A DNA stretch of 64,000 nucleotides from Toxonevra muliebris (GCA_963691655.1 OY829329.1:7826708-7890707), one strand, 5' to 3'. Numbered from the stretch's first letter, positions 23,888 to 36,097 are shown. Numbers and translations: made by a program. The notes: generated by a model not told the origin, from the letters alone.

Positions 23888-25741
23888 TTCTTTACATTGG
23901 GGGAAGACTCGCAAGGAAATTGAATTGTCGTTTTTACAAGTAAAAAAAAAAAAAATTACCAGAGCGGGAGAGTGAAAAGATTTATTTTGAGCACAAGGAT
24001 AACGATAAAAATTCAATGCATTTGTGGGGTATCGTGAAAAGCAGAACATAAGCAACGTTGCAAAAATATGAGTCTCAGTGTAACATACCAATGGTAACGA
24101 AGAGATTTTTTCTCAATCCCCATGTAAACTAGGCCTTATTACTCTTTTTGGAATCCAAAACGATTACTCTATCAACAATTATAAAAAATATTAAAGAGAA
24201 ATATAAAATGCAAAAGCTTTGGAGCAATAGAGAGTAATCTAATGCTCGTTGCTTACTCCATGGATGATCGCAAGTGCAACTGGGTGTGTAGATATGAATT
24301 TTGTAAAGTATCTACCTAGTTTTCAAGTATCTTTGGAATGTATCTGCGCTTGCTGGTTTCTGTTTGTTTGCCATAGAGTGTGAGAAAGGACGTTGCAGAT
24401 ATTTTTTATGTACACTTTTGTTGTTGTTGTTGTTGTTTCTGTTTGTTCTTGTTGCTCTCCTCGACCTGTTTCACATTCCCTTCGATGTATACTTATGCAT
24501 GCATGCATGTGCATCGTCTGTGTGCATTCACATGTATGTATGTATTTATTTTTCGTTAATCTTGTTCAGTTGTTTTGTTGTTGCTTCTATTTTTCTAAGG
24601 CTTATGAATTCCTTGTGGGAAAGTAAAGTCGAAATATCAAATTTTTCTATCTCTCATGAATTTCAACATAATCTCGAATTTCTATATTTGCTGTAATTAA
24701 ATTTAGTTACGACCTTGATTGTGCAGTATTACAACGTTCAGTCCAATTTTCTACTCATTTTTTTAATTAGTAACCCTTCAGTAGGCTTGGAGCAGTTTTT
24801 CCCTGAAATTTTAATGTCGAAGAGATTACAAAAAATGAAATAATTTGGTTTTAAGTAGTCATACAAAAATTTATCCCGTTTTTTATATTATTTTCATGCG
24901 TGTCATATATTCGAAGCATACTTTCGTGATGGATGGTGAGGAGCATGCTTGTCTTTTATAAGTGTATTAAAATAAGCTCCATGAACAACTTCTTTTTGTA
25001 GGGCAGCCATACAAAGGAAAAGTTTGAGTCGCAACATATTTTGATGCGAAGAAACAAATAATTTGTTTATAGATGCACCTTATTGACCTTTAGAAAATAT
25101 CCCGCCAAGGACTGTTAGAATCCAGCTAGTATTAAAATAAACTGAAATGTTCACTTCAGGTGTTTGTGTGTATTTCCATTTTATTTTTCTTTCAAAAGTT
25201 TGCAGAGATTTAGCTTCATACCTACTACATATTTTTCTGAGGTTCTATACCCCAGACGTGCGTATTTTTTTTTTTTTTTAGCAAGTCCTACACGCAATGA
25301 AACTGCTTTGCAAATATTACCAAACAAAGCAAGCTTTATTTGCGCCACTTTTGGCACAATTTCCTACCAATCAGCATATTAGCACATGGATGGTATAGGC
25401 GTGCATATGCTCGTGATTAGAATTGATGCGCGCTTTTTTGATTTAAGTAGAAATAAGAAAAAAAAAAAAAACTGAACGAATGTCAAAATAAAATTACATT
25501 ACATTTTATCGATAAAATTTAAGTTAAGGGTACATGGATAAATTGACCCATGACTTCATATACATTATTTAAAAATAAAAAATATATATATAGAGAGTTT
25601 AATGCACATGGAGGTGGAGAAATTGCGATGAATCGCTCATACATGTACAATCTCTAGCTTACTTGCTAACAAAAAAAAAAAGCCCCAACGATGGAAAAAT
25701 TTCAATGGAAAAGAATGAAAAAAGGCGGTTTTACATTCACA

Positions 25742-25750
25742 TTTGGCGCG
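25742..25750 (+). promoter_or_regulatory. E2F-like site TTTGGCGCG
   Basis: TTTGGCGCG matches the E2F consensus TTTSSCGC. It lies in the leader region of CycE, a known E2F target in Drosophila. A single motif is weak evidence; see also 27458 and 28660. Confidence 0.35.
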
Positions 25751-26474
25751 TCTCTATTTATCCACTAAAAGTTATCCAATTTTCGATATTTTAACTTTAG
25801 CGTAAATTCTGAAGCTTCTACTTTCATTTAATATAAAATTTATATAGATCCTTCAAGGATAACTGGAAGAAAAGTTAATTTGAAATTATTAGGCCATCGT
25901 AACAATTGCGCCAAAAGCAAAATGATCAAGCGCCAAAGCAAAGCAGCAGAGGCAGTAACTGCAATAACAACTACAATGGGGCAAAAAGCAACAAACAAAC
26001 ACCAACAAGCACTAATGAAATTGACATTTCTCTCCACATTCCCCAGAAGACGACGACCGCCAGCAGCACAGAGCTCTCTCTGTACATGAGCATTGTACAA
26101 TGCAGCATTGTTGTTGTTTTGCAAAAGTCTCAAAACGCGAGAGAACGTACAGACAGCTAGGTAACAGAACACTCACCCCCGATGGAGTCTCAACATTCCA
26201 TCTCTTCTGCTCTCACATATACTTTGACAATGAAAGCAACGGGTTCACAGTGTAGTATTATTGTGTTGAATCAGCTGTGCTGTCGAAATGAGAACGCACT
26301 AAAATAGAACAATGTTGTTAACGCTAACACAACTATTGCATATGCACTTAAATTTGGTATAGTAATATTTAAATGGAAAATTATTCCACTCACTGAATTA
26401 AAACAAACATGATTTTCGCAAAAATGCTTATCAAAATTTCCTAATCCTAAAATAGATGAGAAATTTCGTATTTG

Positions 26475-26780
26475 TAGTCACTGTAGCGTAGTGGATATTG
26501 TGTTGGGCTGCTATGCAGAGGTTGCTCGGGTTCAAATCTACGCGCGCTCAAAAATCAGAAATTTTTCTAAACGGCATCACCTTTTAACTGGCAATGGCAA
26601 AGTAAAAATTTCTTAAAAAAGCTTTTTACTTCGCCTTTCGGATTCGACATGAAACTGTAAGTCCCTTCTATTCGTGTGCAAATATAGCGCACACAATATT
26701 AATGGATGCGGAAGCTTGGCCTAGGCACTCCATGAACTGTTGTGCCATATTAGTAGAAGAACGAGAATTACAACAACTTT
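26475..26780 (+). mobile_element. tRNA-derived SINE
   Basis: A pol III A-box-like TAGCGTAGTGG at 26484-26494 is followed at tRNA spacing by a B-box-like GGTTCAAATCT at 26529-26539. The head also resembles a tRNA (GGGCTGCTATGCAGAGG). The body contains GGATTCGACATGAAACTGTA followed by AGTCCCTTC, and the end is A-rich (AGTAGAAGAACGAGAATTAC). From memory, a similar body occurs in SINEs of tephritid flies. It is not a functional tRNA because the stems do not close. Confidence 0.65.
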
Positions 26781-27201
26781 TCATAGAATTCGAAATACAC
26801 CGATATTTTTTGGGTCAAACCCCAAATAAAAAATTAACATTTATCATAAATAACTGAAACTTTGTAAATTTTTTTTTCCTAAAGCAGATTTTGTAAACAT
26901 TTATTTTTCAATTCGAATTGTTGCAGTAAACTCAGAGTCAATATACAAAAATTTTGTTCAGGCCATAGAAAAAAAAACACCCCCTCAATGCTAACTAATT
27001 TTAATTTTTATATGCAGTTAATACTTTTTTCCATCGTCTTTATGCATCAAGAGAACGAAAGTCATACTCTGCAACGTCATGAATAATGTTGACTATGATG
27101 CGCACTTAAAGCTTTAACCGATTATTAGGTTCAACAATAATATAAGCATCTGTAAGATATCAGCTATACACAAGCCAAATAAAATTGCCCTTTTCACTTA
27201 C

Positions 27202-27300
27202 GAGCAAATCTCCATACAAACTACACTGTTCACGAATCAAATAAACAGCAACAAAAATGTATACAAAACGACCACCACGTCTACTCGAATTTCGCGTTTT
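27202..27300 (-). promoter_or_regulatory. CycE: Candidate alternative CycE leader exon/promoter
   Basis: On the minus strand a strong donor (TTTGCTC then GTAAGTG) follows 27202, so an exon may end here and splice to the acceptor at 20058. TTTCGCGTTTTCG, an E2F-like motif, lies at 27290-27302, and TTTTTGGCGCGCGCG at 27458-27472. The transcription start is not visible, so the exon's left-hand limit is a guess. Confidence 0.35.
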
Positions 27301-27457
27301 CGAAGTCTACTTTCGCAATATTTTATACCATATTTATAAATGAAAACCTAAGTATATTTGGTATTAAATGAAAGATTACATCCTGCAGAATCAGATTTAA
27401 TCAGAAAATTTAAAATCTGTGGAAATTTGGAAAAGTTCTGGGCACTTATATCTCAAG

Positions 27458-27472
27458 TTTTTGGCGCGCGCG
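27458..27472 (+). promoter_or_regulatory. E2F-like site TTTTTGGCGCGCGCG
   Basis: This perfect TTTSSCGC match is embedded in a GC-rich pocket (to 27476). Further GCGCGC motifs occur at about 27516 and 27560. It is placed upstream, on the minus strand, of the candidate leader exon ending at 27202. Confidence 0.45.
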
Positions 27473-27982
27473 GGCTTTTCAACATACTACGAACGGTTGA
27501 GATTGACAGCTGAGTAGCGCGCGCAGAAACCAAAAAAAAACATAGAGAGTGGAACAATTGCGCGCGAGAGAATCAGTGGCTGGAGGAGCAGCCACATAAG
27601 TTGATTTTCTATAGAAAAAGCGGCAAAATCAAGAATAACGACGAAATGCAGAAAGTCGTAAATGGAGCCGAAGCAAAGGCGAATAAATGAATTTAGAAAT
27701 TTTTTTCTTTTGGCAAAAGCATGAAACTTTAGAGGGGTCGGGAGGTAATTTGGTCTCCTAGCCACGATGCAAAATACAGAAAAAATTAAGTTATGAAAAG
27801 GTTGAGAATAAGCACCAGTCCTTGGGGATAACTCGGTGACTTTGCTGAACAGCAGGAATAGTAGCGGCGAGCATTGCCATTGTTGCTGCTGCTATCGCAG
27901 ACTTCTGCAGGTCAGGTGCAATTTATTAATTTGTGCAAGCACCATATCCACGCCCATATGCAATATCTTCAATAGCACTTAC

Positions 27983-28200
27983 CTCACAGTTTGCTAATAT
28001 TCCAATCCCAAATTATTTTAATTGCTGCGATTGGGTTTGATTGAAGTGCATTTGTGTGTGAATCACTTTCCATCCGATTTGGTATCTGTCTGCTACTGCG
28101 CTGCTTGTCTCTTCCGGGCGTTAACACGTTTTCAATTGCAAATTCCTTTGAGGGTTCACTACTTTATCGTATTTTCACTATTGAAATAGATCGCCTGCTA
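27983..28200 (-). promoter_or_regulatory. CycE: Probable CycE 5' UTR exon
   Basis: A good minus-strand donor (ACTGTGAG then GTAAGTGC) follows 27983. The exon itself would read leftward from about 28.2 kb. It has no open frame and would be joined to the acceptor at 20058. The start is not resolvable, and 28200 is only a rough limit. Support is the donor plus the need for an upstream leader exon. Confidence 0.4.
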
Positions 28201-28655
28201 CTCAGTGTCGACCAAAATCAATTAAGGTGATATATTCAAAGCAATGGAAAGCAGCAAGCGTCGTACATAACCATTAGAAGGCCGGCCACGCGTTTTTCCT
28301 CCACTAATTGAATCATGCAGCAGCGCACCAAGACTATCTATGATTAGAAATCTTGATCTTTAGCTACTTGTTCCAAATATTTATAATGCCTGGACTAATT
28401 TTATTAAATTTTAATTGTAACTTTTTCACTTTTTTTCATCGATGTGATGACGGCAACGAAACAATGGCGAGCCAACAGCACAGAACCAGAACAGAGTATC
28501 AAATGCGAGAACCATAAAATCGCAATCGGCTTGCTGAGAAAGGCAAATAACCCATAACTCTTTGCTCTTCTCCTAGTACTTATTTGTTGTTGTTCGAATG
28601 CCGTCGAAAAAGAGGATTGCATTTAATTTCAGTCGCTCTCAGTGAAAAAACGCTG

Positions 28656-28665
28656 CTGCGCGCGC
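28656..28665 (-). promoter_or_regulatory. E2F-like site TTTCGCGCGC
   Basis: On the minus strand this is a perfect TTTCGCGC, about 0.5-0.7 kb upstream of the probable CycE leader exon. It sits in a GC-rich island (GCTGCTGCGCGCGCG). E2F control of CycE is established in Drosophila; its use of this site is inference. Confidence 0.45.
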
Positions 28666-30470
28666 GAAATCTATGACAGCTGGAGTTGTCATAATTCTCT
28701 ATGTGTCAGCTGATCGTGTTGTTGCAATTGTATATGTGCTGAATTCAGCAGTGAACATTTTCGAAATGAGCAAAGGGAGAATCAAACATATTTCGACAAG
28801 AAACGAATGGTAATTCTGATATGATATTGCCAACCACAACTTTTAAATATATTTTCTCGAGTTCATTTTTTGCAATACAGTCCACAATGACCATAAATCA
28901 GTTGTAGGACAATTTTATTTCAAATATGAACTTCTTTAATTTCTTTCAAAGATTATTATTTTACTAGATTTTTGTTCTAATTGATGATGGGAATTGCCAG
29001 AAAAATCATTTATTTCTATATCAATCGGTATGAAAATTATTGGGACATTACGGGCTTCGTAGCTAGTCCTAAGATTTATCTGTGCCCCATAATAGAATGT
29101 CAGCTGTTACTTTTATTTAGAAGACATTTGGTTATTACTTCCAAGGCTCAACCATTATTTTTACAAGAGTTAAGCCTAATACTGGGCTGTCATTTTCGCG
29201 GGTAGATCTAAAATCAGATGAAATATTATTTTTCCTTTGAAAGGTGTGCTTTGGTGTCTCAGACTCATACATTTGTCACATTCCAGGCGATGGAATGCAT
29301 ATATCAGAAGCGTGAATCGATTTTCTGCTGTTATGATAGGAATCTACATAGTGAAAATGGCTGGCTAGCTGGCTAAGAAAAAGAACACAGATTATCCTAC
29401 AATATATCTTTTCACGATCTGATAACTACACTATTGTACGATTTTACGTAAGTTCTGGCAAAACAAAAGTGGCAGCCAATAAATTATATAACAAAGCGGA
29501 ACCCTGTACGCAGATTTTAAATGTTCGTCATAATTCTGTGATTATAAAAATTTGTTAAGCATCTATTAAATTAAATGTTTCCTATGTTTTACTGAGGATG
29601 AAAATGTTAAAGATCGGCATTGCGATACACTTAAATTTGGATTTGCGTTGCTTTACTGTTTTGACTGATATTAGGAAATAAATAATAGAGTTATGAATAG
29701 TGCTAGCCGATAACTATTCTCGCACCCTGAGTAGGAGTAGAAGTATTTTATTTTTTCCACATTAAATGTACGTATTTAAATAATAAGTCGTCAGTCACAT
29801 AAGTAGTTTTTGTTTGTAATTTATTGTAGTTTTACTATTTAACGCTACCCCGTTGATTATGGGAAATTATATTGTTTCTCAGAACTTTAAGTACCCAATT
29901 TAACATATACACTACTAAAGTAATCTTTTTGTGTTTAAACTTACCAGTTCAATTGGTATTTTATAAAGTAAATCGTTTAGTAAGCATTTTTGTTTTTGCG
30001 GTGGAATATTTTACTATTTACTATTATTTTCTTTTTTTAACTTTTTAACTTGAATTTCTACTTTATTTTATCACCATTTTATCTTACTGAGTATTTTTTA
30101 GTTATAAATTCAAACTGAAAGTAAAGTTGTTTAATTATGCTTTCTCATTTTAATTTTAAATACACTTTCAATTCACATTTGAACACTTTCAACAAGAATC
30201 TTAATTTATTTTCTATAGTTAAAGAAATACTCAAGCAAAAGAAGAAGTAAAAGAATAAAAACTGTTGATGTTCACCTAGAAAAGACGGATGAAGAAAAAA
30301 TGAAAAATTAGCGTGTAAAAAGTAAGCATTGAAATTTGCATAACTCAGCGGAAATGTAACGACATACAAAAATAAATTATAAATGTGCAATGTTTAATGT
30401 TTACTTACTGTGGGCTGCCTAGTTTAAAAATTTACATGATTGTGCGAGTAGTTAGTTATTTTAAATAAAT

Positions 30471-30476
30471 TTTATT
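30471..30476 (-). terminator. Candidate ND-B17 polyadenylation signal AATAAA
   Basis: The minus strand reads AATAAA about 150 nt beyond the ND-B17 stop codon. The hexamer is common in AT-rich DNA, so this is only the best-placed candidate. Confidence 0.4.
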
Positions 30477-30624
30477 TAGGTAATTTTAGCTTCATCTCTC
30501 TTTCCTTTTTGGAATATTATTTTTTTAATAATTTTCTTTTAAAATTGTTTCACTATTTTCATGTTATTAGTATTTTTTGTAAATGTATATTCTTTGCAAG
30601 TTTTATAACTTTAATTTCTATTGT

Positions 30625-31304
30625 TTATATGGGAGATTTAGTAAAACCACGAGCCGCATAATCCGAAGGCTGACGATCTGAAACCTTAGGAAAGCCTTCA
30701 TCGCCTGGATTGCATGCTCTACGTGAAGAGATTACACGCCAGCCACCTTTACGCGTCCAATCCTATAATAAAAAATATGTTTTGATAGAAAAGGAAATTA
30801 TTAACAGATATGTACACTCACATTTTGATTGTATTTCAGATAATAAGCGCCGGCGTAAATGCCTGTCACCACTAAGGCAGCTTTACCAATCCAGAAACGT
30901 ATCGAATAAGCACGATGATGACCCTACACATTCAAAGTTATATTAAACTGGTAAATCTTTTGAAGTTTTTGCAAAAAAAAAAAAAAATCTCGCGAAATAT
31001 TTATAACTACAATGCGATTACATAACCTACGCAACCCATTCGTTTTGGAAACACTTACCAGCGATGGCGTCAAGACATCACAAAGCTTATCAAGTGGAGC
31101 ACGGTAGAAACGTTTAATTGGATTATTCAATTCTAATTCCAATGCAGGCACAGTGCGTGGACCATGATGCAACTCCAAATCTTTCAGCCATTGCTTACGC
31201 CAAGCGCGCTCATCATTGGTCATGCCAATGAGACGCTCTCGCTCACGCACCATGCGCCCGGCAATAGCCATAGGCTTTACACCTCCTGTGTCTGAAGATG
31301 CCAT
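30625..31304 (-). CDS. ND-B17: NADH dehydrogenase B17 subunit (complex I, NDUFB6-like)
   Basis: Accessory subunit of mitochondrial complex I in the inner membrane. Coding exons are 31059-31304, 30822-30923 and 30625-30762, all joined in phase 0 with GT-AG borders, giving 161 aa (about 159 in Drosophila). Conserved blocks are MVRERERL at about 19-26, ERAWRKQWLKDLELHHGPR, NNPIKRFYRAPLDKLCD in exon 1, a single membrane segment (IGKAALVVTGIYAGAYYLKY) in exon 2, and NDWTRKGGWRVISS with SDYAARGF in exon 3. The start ATG sits in a good fly context (AAAAATGGC). The gene is transcribed away from Mtr4, whose start codon is 1.3 kb to the right. No defects are seen. Confidence 0.95.
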
Positions 31305-32630
31305 TTTTCTTAACTCTTGTTCGCTGCAAAAATGTTTCGATTTAGTTGAAAATTGAAAATTTAATTTTTATGCTGAAAAAAAAACATACCACTGCAAAGC
31401 AAAAAGAAAAACACCAAATGACAGCCAGCTGACTAACAGGGTGACTACCAAGTGTTGCTATATTTTTTGAGTGTGTGCCAAACGGTAAGTTTTTAGTATT
31501 CTCTCAGATTAGGAAAATCTTGTGGAAATCTCAAAAATAATGTGAAAAATTGGCGGCGTGGGGTGGTGGGGGGCGGGGGGCGGGATATACACTCTTCCTC
31601 TCCCTTATCATACTTGCCTATAAACTAAAGAAATTTCCCATAACTCTTGCGTAAGTGAGCAATATTTTCACAAATTTTTAGAAATTGAGGCAAGCGAGCA
31701 GCAAAATTTTAAAATAGACAAATATCCTTAAATAAATAATTAAATTTTACACGGTATAAAAGAAATAAATAAATATTTATTAAAGTTTTTACTTTTGTTT
31801 TATTTATTTTTTTTTAATTTTTGAGGATGTTTGTCGAGCAGAAAGAAAAAATTAAGCTGGAATATAGAAATCTTAATTCTTCTGTTCAATTTAAGGTGAA
31901 AAAAATCCGCACAAATCGTCAGCCATCCCCGCGACGTTTAGCTTGGGCTCGTTTCTAATAGTGTATGAGGCTGTTTAGTTTTTGTGTGCACAAATAAATA
32001 AAAAAATAAAATCATGTGCATCAGCAGTATGGGATAGCATGGCGTGTTGCAAATATATTTCTTGACTTTAGTTCGCTGTATGAAATCAAAGGCGAGCGAT
32101 AGTTTTAGTTCTGCTTGTTACACAATGCATGGCGTAAGCCCAACCTGCTTTTATTGTTAGACGAGCGCATGCTGAATGTCAAAAACACGCATGTATATAT
32201 GCATGATAAGTGAATACTGTTTTTTACAACTCTGTCATCGGTAATCACAATTCGCTCTATTAATTTATTGCCGTAGTTGCCAGATGTAATTTCCCGAAAA
32301 TACTGTTTTCCCAATTCAAATTTTAAAAGTGTAAAATCTCACAAAATGAGGAAAACTATACTGCGTCTCTTGAATATCGTTATTATATAAACAATAAATT
32401 TCAAATAATTCTTTTAGAAAATTGTTTATTTCGAACTTTGTCGAATATTTATTCTCGGCTGCGAAAAATCATACGAAAAGATTCTGTCAGCAGGTATTTT
32501 TCTTATAAGGCTGGCAACTGTAGTTGCACCTATTTCAAACGTGCGAATTATAGGGAAAGGCAAAAAATACGCGTGTTTTGCTTATAAACTGTATAAATAA
32601 ATATTTAAAATTTGAAGTAATTTTGTCACA
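31305..32630. other. Intergenic region between divergent ND-B17 and Mtr4
   Basis: It should hold both promoters, but no clear TATA or DRE element was recognised. The main feature is a G-rich, potential quadruplex tract at 31558-31584. No supported coding frame is present. Confidence 0.55.
31558..31584 (+). other. G-rich tract, potential G-quadruplex
   Basis: Four runs of at least three G separated by one to three bases (GGGG, GGGGGG, GGGGGG, GGG) lie between the divergent ND-B17 and Mtr4 genes, about 250 nt from the ND-B17 start codon. This fits the usual G4 pattern in an otherwise AT-rich window. Confidence 0.6.
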
Positions 32631-35600
32631 ATGACGGATGTTGATGATTTATTTAATTGTTTCAATGATGACGACGCTAGCGCGACTGCCAATCCAGTTG
32701 TGGAGTTGGACGAAACTAAACCGATAGAATCAGAAACGGAAAAAGAAACCCATAGGTATTCTATAAAAAATATCAAATGTTTGAAAGGAGCAGTCTATAT
32801 TCATTAATTTTCTTTTAAATTAAACAGAAAAGCAAATGCAGAGAAACGGCCGTTGCCCAATGATGGAGAAGATGCTCAAAAACGTATGAAAATAACGGAA
32901 TCGATACTGGACGATATATGTGTTGATGCGCTTCGATCACGTATTGCTGTCCACGTCATAGAATCGCCGGAAACGTGCACACATGAGGTAGCTGTATATC
33001 CAGGGCAAGAATATACACCACTTAAACTATCCACTGGCCCGCCGTCAAAAGAGTATCCATTTGTATTGGATCCATTCCAAAAGGAAGCAATTCTGTGCAT
33101 TGAAAACCAACAGAGTGTTCTCGTATCGGCACACACTTCTGCTGGTAAAACAGTAGTAGCAGAGTATGCCATTGCAAAGTCATTAGCTGGCAAACAACGT
33201 GTCATCTATACCACGCCCATTAAAGCACTGTCCAATCAAAAATATCGTGAATTTAGTGAAGAATTCAAAGATGTTGGCCTGGTCACAGGAGATGTGACTA
33301 TTAATCCTTCGGCATCCTGCCTGATAATGACAACGGAAATTCTGAGAAATATGCTGTATCGTGGTAGTGAGATAATGCGCGAAGTGGGTTGGGTTGTTTT
33401 TGACGAAATTCATTATATGCGTGATAAGGAGCGTGGTGTCGTGTGGGAGGAAACTCTAATTCTGCTGCCGGACAACGTGCGATATGTTTTCTTGTCGGCA
33501 ACAATACCAAATGCGCGGCAATTTGCCGAGTGGGTGTGTCATTTGCATAAGCAGCCATGCCATGTCGTTTATACGGATTATCGTCCAACACCACTGCAAC
33601 ATTATATTTTCCCGGCGGGTGGGGATGGTATTCATTTGATAGTTGATGAAAAAGGGCAATTCAAGGAAGATAATTTTACCACTGCCATGGCAGTGTTGCA
33701 GCAAGGTGAGTTTGCAGTCTTCTTTAGATTTTAATTCAGTATTCCAGAATGCATGTATATATCTTGTGTCCTCTGCTTCGTTAGGTGAAGCTTCTAAAGG
33801 AGATCAAAAAGGTCGCAAGGGTGGCATCAAAGGCGTCAATGCCGGGCAATCAAACATTTTCAAAATAGTTAAAATGATAATGGAGCGAAATTTCGCACCG
33901 GTCATCATTTTCTCATTCAGCAAAAAGGATTGTGAAGTATATGCCATGCAAATGGCCAAGCTTGATTTCAATACTGCCGAAGAAAAGAAACTTGTGGATG
34001 AAGTCTTTAACAACGCTATGGATGTACTCTCTGAAGAGGATCGCCAATTGCCGCAAGTGGAGAATGTTTTGCCATTGCTGCGTCGTGGAATTGGCATACA
34101 TCATGGTGGACTACTGCCCATTCTAAAAGAGATTATTGAAATTCTTTTTGGCGAAGGCTTGTTGAAAGCGCTTTTTGCAACTGAAACTTTTGCCATGGGT
34201 CTCAATATGCCTGCGCGTACTGTGCTTTTTACAGCGCCAAGAAAATTTGATGGCAAGGACTTTAGGTGAGTGGGTGTGTAAAAATGCCACGGAATATTGC
34301 TTGCTTGAATTTTTCTTTCGCACTTTAGATGGATCTCATCTGGTGAATACATTCAAATGGCTGGTCGTGCTGGTAGGCGTGGCCTTGACGATAAAGGTAT
34401 TGTCATACTCATGATCGATGAAAAGGTTTCGCCGGCTGTTGGGCGTGGTATCGTGCAAGGCAAGGCAGATCCCATTAACTCTGCTTTTCATTTGACTTAT
34501 AATATGGTGTTAAATCTGCTACGTGTTGAAGAAATCAATCCTGAATACATGTTAGAGCGTTCTTTTTTCCAGTTTCAAAATCAATCTTCTATCCCGGACC
34601 TTTACAAGCAGGTGCAGGATAAACAAATCGAGCTGGAGAAATTCAAAATCAAAGAGGAACATAGTGTTGCTTCTTATCATCACATACGCGAACAACTCGA
34701 TTCATTTGGCAAGCAATTTCGTTATTGGATTTCCAAACCCGAATATCTAGTACCATTCCTGCAACCAGGACGCCTGATAAAAGTTCAAAATGAAACAGAA
34801 GAATTTGATTGGGGCATTGTAGTGAATTTCAAAAAACAAGCTAGCAAAGACAGAAATCCACTCAAATCAGAATCACAGGTCATTATTGACGTGCTACTGC
34901 ATGTCACAGACGAGTCAGCAAAGGCTGATGAACCGAAACCCTGCAAACCGGGTCAGAAAGGTAACATGGAAGTTGTACCTGTGCTACACAAACTAATATC
35001 GCAAGTATCTTCATTGCGTGTATACTATCCCAATGATCTGCGGCCAGCGGATAATCGCCGTAGTGTGCTGAAAACTATCGAAGAAGTGAAAAAACGTTTC
35101 CCTAAAGGACCACCGCTGCTCAATCCCATTACAGAGATGCATATTAAAGATTCGGAGTTCAAGCAGATCGTGGATTCTATTGCCAAATTCGAGGAACGCC
35201 TTTTCGCTCATCCATTGCACAATTCTCCTGACCTCGATCGCATTTATGCACGTTACACCGATAAACAACGTGTGCAAGAGCAACTGAAAGTGGCAAAAGC
35301 CAAGCTAAAAGAAGCACGCAGCTTACTGCAAATGGACGAGCTAAAACATCGTAAACGTGTGCTGCGTCGCATGGAATATTGTACGGCAGCGGATGTAATT
35401 GAGTTTAAAGGGCGTGTCGCCTGTGAACTCAGCTCAGCTGACGAGTTGCTCATTACAGAAATGATTTTTAATGGCGTCTTCAATGAATTGACCACACCAC
35501 AAACGGTATCCTTACTATCATGCTTTGTGTGCGATGATAAATCATCTGAAACACCAAAATCCACTGAAGAGCTATCAGGCCCACTGCGTTCAATGCAAGA

Positions 35601-35919
35601 GTTGGCACGCCGAATCGCGAAAGTATCAAATGAATGTAAATTAGAACTCGACGAAGAAACGTACGTTGAAAAATTCAAACCTTTCCTTATGGATGTAGTT
35701 CTGGCATGGTGTAAAGGCGCCTCTTTCCTTAGTGTTTGCAAAATGACTGACATTTTTGAGGGCTCAATTATACGCTGCATGCGTCGCCTGGAGGAGCTGT
35801 TGCGTCAACTCTGTCAGGCAGCCAAGACTATCGGAAACACAGATCTCGAGAATAAATTTTCGGAAGGTGTGCGCCTGCTTAAAAGGGACATTGTATTTGC
35901 CGCTTCTTTGTATTTGTAG
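32631..35919 (+). CDS. Mtr4: Mtr4 exosome RNA helicase (SKIV2L2/L(2)35Df type)
   Basis: ATP-dependent 3'-5' RNA helicase that, in the TRAMP and NEXT-type complexes, feeds nuclear RNA to the exosome. Coding exons are 32631-32755, 32828-33705, 33785-34265 and 34329-35919, phases consistent, giving 1024 aa (human about 1042). The short acidic N-terminus begins MTDVDDLFN. RecA1 has Walker A AHTSAGKT at about 143-150, [14 protein letters not shown] at about 234-237, and SATIPN. RecA2 has [38 protein letters not shown] and [13 protein letters not shown]. The arch/KOW region holds [10 protein letters not shown] and the DSH C-terminal domain ends [11 protein letters not shown] through [11 protein letters not shown]. 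The retained arch and the FAASLYL end separate Mtr4 from its cytoplasmic paralog Ski2/twister. All introns are under 80 bp. Confidence 0.97.
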
Positions 35920-35966
35920 TTCACTCGTTAAAATTTCGTTTTTTTTGACACACAATTTTTGATTTT

Positions 35967-35972
35967 AATAAA
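35967..35972 (+). terminator. Mtr4 polyadenylation signal AATAAA
   Basis: AATAAA begins 48 bases after the Mtr4 stop codon, the first canonical signal downstream. This implies a very short 3' UTR, with cleavage expected around 35985-36000. Confidence 0.7.
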
Positions 35973-36097
35973 GAACTATGTATAAAGGAGTAATTAACTT
36001 CATATTTAGATTTCTATAAGAAAAAAAAAACAACAAAATTGCTTGCACTTAAATTTATTATGGAAAGTATTAGTGGTAGGACGTATTAAATAAATAA

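Larger units (their letters stand above)
20058..27982. other. 5' leader introns of CycE (20058-27982)
   Basis: This stretch separates the start exon from the farthest probable 5' UTR exon. It contains a complete but dead Tc1-like element (20949-21799), a long inverted repeat (23752-23887), a tRNA-derived SINE (26475-26780), a candidate alternative leader exon ending at 27202, and E2F-like motifs at 25742, 27290 and 27458. No protein gene is supported. Confidence 0.65.
27984..30624. other. Intergenic region between CycE and ND-B17
   Basis: The left part must hold the CycE leader exon and promoter. A TTTCGCGCGC motif (reverse strand, 28656-28665) is E2F-like. From about 28.9 to 30.5 kb there is only AT-rich sequence with no coding signal. 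A minus-strand AATAAA (plus TTTATT at 30471-30476) probably belongs to ND-B17. Confidence 0.5.

Noticed and set aside
26484..26550. Possible tRNA gene
   Set aside because: A- and B-box-like motifs are present, but acceptor and anticodon stems do not pair; better explained as a SINE head.
30625..31304. Initial thought that this is the GRIM-19/B16.6 complex I subunit
   Set aside because: The NNPIKRFYRAPLDK and NDWTRKGGWRV blocks match B17, not B16.6.
35253..35780. 175-codon minus-strand frame
   Set aside because: Antisense shadow of the Mtr4 C-terminal exon.
32631..35919. Alternative identity as the cytoplasmic helicase Ski2/twister
   Set aside because: The short N-terminus, KOW arch residues and FAASLYL C-terminus match Mtr4.
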